Assembly (NCBI GenBank): GCA_903970165.1
Contig: CAJCHZ010000030.1
Span: forward strand, 1 to 58,278
Direction: 5' to 3'
Source of the DNA: Betaproteobacteria bacterium
Lineage (GTDB): Bacteria > Acidobacteriota > Terriglobia > Acidiferrales > UBA7541
DNA: 58,278 nucleotides
Each line of letters opens with the position of its first letter. The first letter of the stretch is position 1. Made by a program: the position numbers and the translations under genes. This document shows, piece after piece, positions 51,653 through 58,278 of the stretch. The notes under the pieces are model-generated. The model did not search any database. It had not been told where the DNA came from and was given only the letters and a program-made list of their open reading frames with translations.

Positions 51653-54181
51653 TCAGTTGGGGCGGGCGTGGAGTTCGATGTAGTCGAGAGCGGCGTGTTC
51701 TTCGCCATCGGGGACGCCTTCGATGCGAATGATGTCGCCCTTCTGAAGAGTTAAGCCGGGTATGCGACGGCGGGTGGACGAGTCAGTGTTTGGTTTGGTG
51801 GCCGGGAGATTATCGCCGGCGCTCCATCCGTCGACCTGGCGCTCGTTGACGAAGGCGCGGAATGTTGACCTGCCATTGTTCTGATCGAAGTACTCCACAT
51901 CCATGTCATAGCGGCTTTGCGCGCCATCGAAACGAAATGAGGCGGAGCATTTTTGCGCCGGAGGGGCACACTCGATTGCTTTGCCGCCGGACGCTGCTTC
52001 CTGGGGAATTACGTCGAACGGAGTATAGCCGTCCAATCGCATGGATTCGGCTTCCACGCGGTCCGGATGGTTCCCCACCCTATTGTGTTGGTCTTTGATG
52101 CCGGAAGTTCGGAGAAACCAGTTGCAGACGGCGTCGCGCCAGACGATGGCGTGCCCGGCCTGATATTCGAGGCGTTTTGATACTTCCGAGAAACGTACTT
52201 CGTCCACGCGGCCATGGAGCGATTGCCATTGCTGGACAAGTGTTGCGGCGTCTTCCGCGCCCTGGTAGTGAGAGTCATAGATATGCTGGATGACCGTTTT
52301 GCCCGACTGCAGAACGTAGGTATATGGCACGTGGTGGAAAAAGAGAAGGAGTTCGTCGGGTGTGGTGGCGAGAGATTCGTAGAGCTTTGCGAGAGAAGGG
52401 CGATATTGATCGACATAGCCTGTGCCTGTCGCGGCGGTACGGTCCATGCCGATGCCGTCGTGGTCGGCGCGATGCCATTGTCCCCAGCCGTTTCGTTCGG
52501 AGGATTCGATTCCGGGACCGTAATGGCTGCCGAGGATGTCGGTGAGCGTGCCCGCGCCTAACGGGCCCGTGTAGCTTTCATAGATGGGCCATGATTTCAG
52601 CAGCATGCTGGAGATGGTCTTTACGACTACGGGATCGTTTCCGAACGTCAGACGAGTCCATTCTTCCGCAATATTTTTAGCGGAGAGATCGGGATTCCAC
52701 GCGAGTCTCGCGTAACCGTAGAGATTGGCCATAGCCAGCGGGTGCGCGAGCCAGCTGGTGTCCATGCCTACGTTTACGACGGCTACGAATCCACCGGTGA
52801 AACGATGGAAAGTTTTGCCTGAGACGATGTCTTTTACGGGCGTCGGATTTTCGCCGGCGTGCATGTCGAAATCGAGAACCTCTTTCCACATGGGTACGAG
52901 GAAACAGAGGTGACGCTGCTGGCCGGTGTATTCCTGGGTGACTTGCAGCTCGATGGCTTCGTTTGTTTTTTCGAGACCGCCGAAGAGAGGTGACACGGGT
53001 TCGCGAACCTGAAAATCCATGGGGCCGTGCTTGATCTGGATAAATACGTTGTCGTCGAATTTGCCGTCGAGGGGATGAAAGTTATCGTAGGCGGCGCGGG
53101 CGCGGTCGTTTTTGGGGTCGCGCCAGTCGAGATGATGGTTGTAGACGAAGGCACGATAGAAAACAATGCCCTCGTGCGAACGCAGGGCGCGGGCGATTAC
53201 GTTGGCGGCATCGGCGGGTGAGCGACCGTAGGTGGCCGGGCCTAGACGGCCTTCGGAATCGGCTTTGACGACGACGCCGGCGAAATCGGGAATCTGTCGG
53301 TAAATATCGTCGAATTTTTTCTGCCACCACGCGGCGACGCGCGGATCGAGCGGGTCAAACGTGTCGAGACCACCGATTGCTTTTGGACTGCTTACGTCGA
53401 CGGAGATCGAAAGGCGGACTCCCCATGGGCGAAAAATGTCGGCGACGCGCACAAGTTGCGGAAGAAAATCGTCATTGAGGAGCTTAAGGTCGGCGTTCAC
53501 GTTGTTGATGGCGCATCCGTTGATTCCTACGGAGGCGAGGAGGCGAGCGTATTCGGAGGCGCGAGTCAAATCCTCGCGGACGTGGCCGTTTTCGAAAAAG
53601 ATGGACGGTCCGGCGTAACCGCGTTCTATGTGGCCGTCGAGGTTGTCCCAGTCGTCTACCCAGCGAATGGGGGCGGCGGGGTCCTGGATTTCATGCAAGG
53701 CGGTGAGACTTTCGTTGCGCGCGATTTTGCTGAGGAGGGCAAAAACGCCATGAAGCACACCTTGATCGTTGTCTGCTGTGACGACTAAACAATCGAAGCC
53801 GCGCCATTTGGCGGTTCTGAGGAGAAAACCGTCCCGGTGCAAATCTAAGTCTTCGAGGAGACCGGGCGCTGCAGTCTGCAAAGAAGAAATTGTGGCGAGG
53901 ATTACGATTTTTTCCTGCGGGAAGGATTGTTCCACGTGCAACCTCTTTCCGAGCATGCCGCGAAAACCGCGAATCAATTCGGATCTTGCGGAGTCGAGTA
54001 CGGGGGAATTGCCGAGCACAACCGCAGTTGCGGGGAGGTTTGCATATTGTTGCGCGGCTTGCTTGTCCAGGGGTGCATAACGCAGCCATGCGTCGGCGCC
54101 ATTTTCGGCGCGTGAACCGTTCGCGCTGAGACCAAGAAAGAAGAGCACGCCGCAAATCGCACTGTGCCGGAAACGTGTCAC
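51653..54181 (-). CDS. aguA: GH67 alpha-glucuronidase, exported
   Basis: GH67 enzymes release (4-O-methyl-)glucuronic acid from the non-reducing xylose of xylo-oligosaccharides. The 842-residue product has a signal peptide (SAICGVLFFLGLSANGSRA) and family segments IRWVDDWDNLDGHIERGYAG, VVVKADSEGRLGP (catalytic acid Glu), KHGPMDFQVREPVSPLFGGL and TQEYTGQQRHLCFLVPMWKE (catalytic Asp and Glu). An added C-terminal beta domain at about 705-842 (VEAESMRLDGYTPFDVIPQE) resembles a carbohydrate-binding fold. The GTG at 54181 has GAAGG nine bases upstream. It is divergent from a GH3 gene with a shared operator region. Confidence 0.93.
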   Translation of the reverse strand: MTRFRHSAICGVLFFLGLSANGSRAENGADAWLRYAPLDKQAAQQYANLPATAVVLGNSPVLDSARSELIRGFRGMLGKRLHVEQSFPQEKIVILATISSLQTAAPGLLEDLDLHRDGFLLRTAKWRGFDCLVVTADNDQGVLHGVFALLSKIARNESLTALHEIQDPAAPIRWVDDWDNLDGHIERGYAGPSIFFENGHVREDLTRASEYARLLASVGINGCAINNVNADLKLLNDDFLPQLVRVADIFRPWGVRLSISVDVSSPKAIGGLDTFDPLDPRVAAWWQKKFDDIYRQIPDFAGVVVKADSEGRLGPATYGRSPADAANVIARALRSHEGIVFYRAFVYNHHLDWRDPKNDRARAAYDNFHPLDGKFDDNVFIQIKHGPMDFQVREPVSPLFGGLEKTNEAIELQVTQEYTGQQRHLCFLVPMWKEVLDFDMHAGENPTPVKDIVSGKTFHRFTGGFVAVVNVGMDTSWLAHPLAMANLYGYARLAWNPDLSAKNIAEEWTRLTFGNDPVVVKTISSMLLKSWPIYESYTGPLGAGTLTDILGSHYGPGIESSERNGWGQWHRADHDGIGMDRTAATGTGYVDQYRPSLAKLYESLATTPDELLLFFHHVPYTYVLQSGKTVIQHIYDSHYQGAEDAATLVQQWQSLHGRVDEVRFSEVSKRLEYQAGHAIVWRDAVCNWFLRTSGIKDQHNRVGNHPDRVEAESMRLDGYTPFDVIPQEAASGGKAIECAPPAQKCSASFRFDGAQSRYDMDVEYFDQNNGRSTFRAFVNERQVDGWSAGDNLPATKPNTDSSTRRRIPGLTLQKGDIIRIEGVPDGEEHAALDYIELHARPN

Positions 54182-54265
54182 GTGTTAGCCCTTCGTTAGG
54201 AGGATCGGGAAGGCGATTGGTGTTTTACCGCACTTAAAGCAACGGGTCTATGTTGAAAAAGCGGG

Positions 54266-54284
54266 CCGTGTACGTTAACGCGCG
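54266..54284 (+). promoter_or_regulatory. LacI-type operator between GH67 and GH3
   Basis: CCGTGTACGTTAACGCGCG shares its TACGTTAACG core with the site before the TonB receptor. It lies just upstream of TATAGT (54288-54293), a -10-like box for the GH3 gene, and between divergent start sites, so one repressor could control both enzymes. Confidence 0.6.
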
Positions 54285-54344
54285 TGCTATAGTACCAGCC
54301 GTTTTTCAAATAGCAAGCATCAGCGTTTTCGTTGGGAGGTTTTG

Positions 54345-56708
54345 ATGAAGTTTTTTTCGCCTGCACGGATTGCTATCGCAACGCTTCTCGCTCTGCTTAT
54401 ATGCGTCCCGCTGTACTGGCCCAGCCATGCGCAGGAAGTTCCGGCGTACCGCAATCCGAAGCTGCCGATCGAACAGCGCGTTGCGGATCTGGTTTCGCGG
54501 ATGACGCTCGAAGAGAAGGTTGCCCAAATGATAGGAGCGTGGGAGAACCCGGCGTTCATGAAGACTCCGGAGTCGCGCTTCGTGGAAAACGGGGCCTTTG
54601 TTCCGGAGCGTGCGGCGGTTTTGTTGAAGGACGGGCTTGGGCAGATGTCGCGCCCGAGCGAGGTGACGGCCGGACCGCGCGAGGAGGCGGAACTCACCAA
54701 CACCATACAAAAGTGGATGAAGGAAAACACACGGCTGGGGATTCCTGTTCTCTTCCATGAAGAGTGTCTGCACGGGCACGTTGCTCCAAAGGGGACTTCG
54801 TATCCTCAAGCTATCGCATTGGCTTCCACGTGGGATCCGGAATTGTTGCACGAGGTGTTTACGGCGACGGCGGCGGAAGCGCGGGCACGCGGTGCGGAGG
54901 AATGCCTTGCACCGGTGCTGGATCTTGCACGCGACCCGCGCTGGGGACGAACGGAAGAAACCTACGGCGAGGATCCGTATCTCGTTTCACGGCTGGGAGT
55001 GGCTGCGATCCAGGGATTTCAGGGAGATGGACCGGGTATTGATAAGTCTCATGTGCTGGCGACCGCAAAACACTTTGCGGTTCACGGCCAGCCCGAAGGC
55101 GGCACCAACGTTGGGCCTGCCAACTATTCCGAACGCACGATTCGCGAGTACTGGTTGAAACCGTTTGAGGCTGCCGTAAAAGAAGGGCACGTGCAGACGG
55201 TGATGGCCTCGTACAACGAGGTTGACGGAATTCCATCACACAGCAACAGACATCTCCTGGTTGATATTCTTCGCTATGAGTGGGGCTTTCGGGGGGTGCT
55301 GGTGTCCGATTATTTTGGGGTGATGGAACTCATTCGAGTGCATCACGTCGTGGGCACCAAGGAAGCTGCGGCCAAGCTCGCGTTGGATTCGGGAGTGGAC
55401 GTGGAGCTGCCTTTTCCGGACGCATTTCCGAGCCTCATCGAACAAGTGAAGCAGGGGAACGTTTCGGAAGCGGCCATAGACCGCGCTGTTGCGAATCACC
55501 TGCGCGCGAAATTTCTCGCAGGCTTGTTTGACGATCCGTTCGTCGATCCGGCGTACGCGGAGAAAATTACAAACAGCCCCGAGCACCAAAAACTTTCGCT
55601 TCAAGCGGCGCGCGAAGCCATCATTCTATTGAAGAATCAGGGCAATCTTTTACCGCTGGATGCTTCGAAGTACAAACGCATCGCTGTGATTGGACCGAAT
55701 GCGGCTGATGTACACCTGGGCGGGTACAGCAATAAACCTGGGCGCGGGGTCAGCATTCTTCAGGGAATCAAGAACCGGGTTGGAGCGGGAACGGAGGTTC
55801 TGTATGCGGAGGGGACGAAAATCACAGAGACATTGGCGGATTGGGATGCGGATAAGGTGGTGCTGGGCGATCCCGATCTGAATGCCAAGCGCATCGCGGA
55901 AGCGGTGAAGGTGGCTCAAAAAGCTGACGTGATTATTCTTGCGCTGGGCGGAAATGAGCAGACCTCGCGCGAAGCCTGGGCTCCGGAACACAAAGGAGAC
56001 CGGCAAGACCTCAATTTGATTGGCAATCAAGACGATCTCGCCAAAGCCATGCTGGCTACGCATAAGCCGGTGATCGTTTTCCTGCAGCATGGGAGCCCTA
56101 ATTCCATCAACTATCTTGCGGAAAATGTCCCAGCGATTCTGGAAGGGTGGTATCTGGGACAGGAGGGCGGGACAGCGGCCGCGGAAGTGCTTTTTGGCGA
56201 TACCAATCCCGGCGGGAAGCTGCCGATTACCGTGCCGAAATCCGTGGGACAGCTGCCGGACTATTACTACCAGAAGCCTTCGGCGAAACGTGAGTATTTG
56301 GACGGCGATACGAAACCGCTTTATCCCTTCGGCTGGGGACTGAGCTATGCAACCTATAAGTATGAAAACTTGAAGGTGACGCCGGACAGCACTGGTCCGG
56401 AAGGAAAAGTGCACGTCAGCGTGAGCGTGACCAACACGAGCAAGGTACGCGGGGACGAGACGGTGCAATTGTATATTCGCGATGAAATCAGTTCCGTGAC
56501 GCGTCCGATTAAGGAATTGCGAGGATTCCGGCGGATATCGCTGGATGCGGGACAGACAAAAACCGTGGAGTTCCCTTTGGGATTTGAAGAACTGTCCTTT
56601 CTGAACCGCGACATGCATCGAGTCGTTGAGCCTGGGACATTCAAGATCATGGTGGGCGGGAATTCTGTGGATTTGATTGAGACCACTCTTACGATTTCTG
56701 ACAGATAG
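54345..56708 (+). CDS. GH3 glycosidase (beta-xylosidase/glucosidase type), exported
   Basis: The 787-residue enzyme has a signal peptide (IAIATLLALLICVPLYWPSH, ending HAQ) and the GH3 N-terminal barrel with LFHEECLHGHVAPKGTSYPQ, LAPVLDLARDPRWGRTEETY, KHFAVHGQPEGGTN and the nucleophile Asp in GVLVSDYFGVMELI. The C-terminal sandwich domain and a fibronectin-like end follow (VHVSVSVTNTSKVRGDETVQ). Location beside GH67 favours xylo-oligosaccharide cleavage. The ATG at 54345 has GGGAGG five bases before it. Exact specificity (xylose or glucose) cannot be read by eye. Confidence 0.93.
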   Translation: MKFFSPARIAIATLLALLICVPLYWPSHAQEVPAYRNPKLPIEQRVADLVSRMTLEEKVAQMIGAWENPAFMKTPESRFVENGAFVPERAAVLLKDGLGQMSRPSEVTAGPREEAELTNTIQKWMKENTRLGIPVLFHEECLHGHVAPKGTSYPQAIALASTWDPELLHEVFTATAAEARARGAEECLAPVLDLARDPRWGRTEETYGEDPYLVSRLGVAAIQGFQGDGPGIDKSHVLATAKHFAVHGQPEGGTNVGPANYSERTIREYWLKPFEAAVKEGHVQTVMASYNEVDGIPSHSNRHLLVDILRYEWGFRGVLVSDYFGVMELIRVHHVVGTKEAAAKLALDSGVDVELPFPDAFPSLIEQVKQGNVSEAAIDRAVANHLRAKFLAGLFDDPFVDPAYAEKITNSPEHQKLSLQAAREAIILLKNQGNLLPLDASKYKRIAVIGPNAADVHLGGYSNKPGRGVSILQGIKNRVGAGTEVLYAEGTKITETLADWDADKVVLGDPDLNAKRIAEAVKVAQKADVIILALGGNEQTSREAWAPEHKGDRQDLNLIGNQDDLAKAMLATHKPVIVFLQHGSPNSINYLAENVPAILEGWYLGQEGGTAAAEVLFGDTNPGGKLPITVPKSVGQLPDYYYQKPSAKREYLDGDTKPLYPFGWGLSYATYKYENLKVTPDSTGPEGKVHVSVSVTNTSKVRGDETVQLYIRDEISSVTRPIKELRGFRRISLDAGQTKTVEFPLGFEELSFLNRDMHRVVEPGTFKIMVGGNSVDLIETTLTISDR

Positions 56709-56779
56709 CCCTAGCAACCTCCCGATTGGGGAGATGCACTAGCGACGATTTCACAACCTATGGTCCTGCGTTAGTCCGG

Positions 56780-57040
56780 CTACTGGGGCTTGGCAGCATC
56801 CTTGTCGGCGGCTGGGCCTTTGCGATAGACAATTTTTTTCGATCCGGCCTCGCAGGTGCCGACCACTTTCCCATCGGCTGCGTCCTTGTCCTTATCAACG
56901 ATATCCAGCGTGTAAGACTTGACGCCTTTGGCGTCGAGCTTCTGCGCGATTTCAGACTTCAGCTCTTCGCAAGGCTTGCCTTGCGCGTAGCTGCAGGCGG
57001 GAACAATTAACACGGCGGCGATTGTCAGCAACACTTTCAT
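56780..57040 (-). CDS. DUF1161-like small exported protein
   Basis: The 86-residue product has a signal peptide (MKVLLTIAAVLIVPACSYAQ). The compact DUF1161 pattern follows: CEELKSEIAQKLDAKGVKSY, TLDIV, then VVGTCEAGSKKIVYRKG, with two Cys that may form a disulfide. Such proteins are periplasmic and of unknown function. AAGGAG is seven bases before the ATG. It converges on the GH3 gene. Confidence 0.88.
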   Translation of the reverse strand: MKVLLTIAAVLIVPACSYAQGKPCEELKSEIAQKLDAKGVKSYTLDIVDKDKDAADGKVVGTCEAGSKKIVYRKGPAADKDAAKPQ

Positions 57041-57278
57041 GCGAGATCTCCTTTTTCCGGGAAGTGAAGGCCTATCGCGAGCATAGCAAATTGGGTTCAA
57101 GCCCTGGGTTTCCCTCATTCTTAGATTGTTGATTTAGGTAAGGGCAGAAACCCTTAGGGTGTAGAATGCCAGCCGGGCGCTGCTCTCAAAATGAATTTTC
57201 CAACCTACGCAGAGAGCGCGAGGGATTGACTTCCGAGCCAGGTTCAGCCCAAGCGCGAGGAATCATGAGGCAAATTCC

Positions 57279-58278
57279 GTGTTAAGTCGGACCCAAACGC
57301 CGCAGAAACCAATGGAAGAGATCGACGTGCTGTGGCTAACCGCGGGGCTGAGCTGCGACGGGGATACCATTGCGGCCACGGCAGCGACGCAGCCAAGCAT
57401 CGAGGATCTGGTGCTTGGAGCGTTCCCCTGGATTCCTAAAATCAGGTTTCACAATCCTTTTCTTGCTTACGAAAACGGCGATGAATTTGTGCAGTTTTTT
57501 CACGATGGGGCGGAGGGAAAACTCGAGCCTTTTATTCTGATTGTGGAAGGCTCGATTCCCAATGAGAAAAACAAGGCGGAAGGTTATTGGGCATCGTTTG
57601 GGACGGACGACGCAACTGGGCAACCGATAACAACTTGCGATTGGATCGATCGATTGGCGCGGAAGGCTTGGGCGGTGGTGGCGGCGGGGACCTGCGCGAC
57701 GTATGGCGGGATTCACGCGATGGAAGGAAACCCGACGGGTTGCATGGGGCTGGCGGATTATTTGGGTTGGGACTGGAAAACAGCGGCGGGGATTCCGATT
57801 GTTTGCGTGCCGGGATGTCCGGTGCAGCCGGACAATTTCATGGAGGTTTTGCTGTATTTGCTGAACATGGCGGCGGGGCGTGCGCCGATGATACCGCTGG
57901 ATGATGCATTGAGACCGACATGGATTTTTGGCGCGACGGTCCATGAGGGTTGCGACCGCGGCGGATATTATGAGCAGGCGCAGTTCGCGGAGGAGTATGG
58001 ATCGCCGACGTGCATTGTAAAGCTTGGGTGCTGGGGGCCGGTCGTGCAGTGCAATGTGGGCAAGCGCGGGTGGATGGGGGGAATTGGCGGGTGTCCCAAT
58101 GTGGGTGGAATTTGCATAGGGTGTACGATGCCGGGATTCCCGGACAAGTTCATGCCGTTTATGGATGAGCCGCCGGGAGCGAAAGTCTCTGCCGCGAGCA
58201 TCAGCGTGTACGGCAAGGCCATCCGGGCTTTGCGCGCGTTTACCAACGATACCGTCAACAAGGAACCGAAGTGGCGGC
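57279..58278 (+). CDS. hhyS: [NiFe]-hydrogenase small subunit, group 1h-like, 3' truncated
   Basis: The frame is open to the window end. From ATG at 57312 it reads MEEIDVLWLTAGLSCDGDTI; an in-frame GTG at 57279 is an alternative start and is used here. The small subunit carries the iron-sulfur chain of the enzyme: SCDGD, GTCATYGGIHAMEGNPTGCM, IVCVPGCPVQPDNFMEVLLY, and the C-terminal cluster region CIVKLGCWGPVVQCNVGKRG with GGICIGCTMPGFPDKFMPFM. In ordinary group 1 enzymes the first motif has CX2C; here the second Cys is Asp, as known for high-affinity, oxygen-tolerant group 1h (former group 5) enzymes that use atmospheric H2. No Tat signal peptide is seen, also typical of the group. The large subunit should follow outside the window. 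Confidence 0.92.
   Translation, partial: MLSRTQTPQKPMEEIDVLWLTAGLSCDGDTIAATAATQPSIEDLVLGAFPWIPKIRFHNPFLAYENGDEFVQFFHDGAEGKLEPFILIVEGSIPNEKNKAEGYWASFGTDDATGQPITTCDWIDRLARKAWAVVAAGTCATYGGIHAMEGNPTGCMGLADYLGWDWKTAAGIPIVCVPGCPVQPDNFMEVLLYLLNMAAGRAPMIPLDDALRPTWIFGATVHEGCDRGGYYEQAQFAEEYGSPTCIVKLGCWGPVVQCNVGKRGWMGGIGGCPNVGGICIGCTMPGFPDKFMPFMDEPPGAKVSAASISVYGKAIRALRAFTNDTVNKEPKWR

Noticed and set aside
57336..57944. Leftward frame opposite the hydrogenase gene
   Set aside because: The rightward frame carries all hydrogenase small-subunit motifs.

Overview
The window looks like a chromosomal segment of an Acidobacteriota member, probably class Terriglobia (former Acidobacteriia). That placement is inferred from gene content. 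The markers are a TonB-dependent receptor of about 1,200 residues with an N-terminal carboxypeptidase-regulatory-like domain, a PadR regulator paired with a HAAS-type membrane protein, the hopanoid enzyme HpnH, S9 peptidases, and a high-affinity (group 1h-like) [NiFe]-hydrogenase. No phage, insertion sequence, CRISPR array, rRNA or tRNA gene was recognised. Decay is limited to a porin 3' remnant, a frameshifted HAAS gene and a DinB fragment.

Layout. 1-5766: three outer-membrane barrel genes, one of them a carboxypeptidase-regulatory-like/porin fusion, plus the remnant of a fourth. 6086-11843: a tightly overlapped RND efflux operon. 12507-15930: phoB-phoR-phoU, all leftward, with Pho-box-like direct repeats before phoB and before the porin at 3835-5766. 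16110-21370: sucA and a three-domain acyl ligase/carrier/acyltransferase. 21448-23518: a PadR/HAAS pair, then an ECF sigma factor with a small membrane protein. 23699-27990: an aldo/keto reductase, alcohol dehydrogenase, cupin and flavin-type reductase set ending in an AraC regulator, which reads like an aldehyde or redox stress cassette. 28131-29704: hpnH with a translationally coupled small gene. 30055-32651: cold-shock protein, a KOW/Tudor-like protein with a lysine/alanine tail, isoaspartyl peptidase and greA. 32926-39743: a deacetylase-like gene, two S9 peptidases and small membrane proteins.

40135-43520 is a three-gene operon: a processive family-2 glycosyltransferase, a single-span coiled-coil adaptor and a short TolC-like periplasmic or outer-membrane protein. 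It looks like a compact polysaccharide synthesis-and-export machine. A TPR gene converges on it.

45181-56708 is a glucuronoxylan-type utilisation locus: TonB receptor, TPR protein, LacI regulator, GH67 alpha-glucuronidase and GH3 glycosidase. A 19-bp near-palindrome with a TACGTTAACG-like core occurs before the receptor, before the LacI gene, and between the divergent GH67 and GH3 genes, which suggests one LacI regulon. The window ends inside the small subunit of a [NiFe]-hydrogenase of the type that oxidises atmospheric H2.
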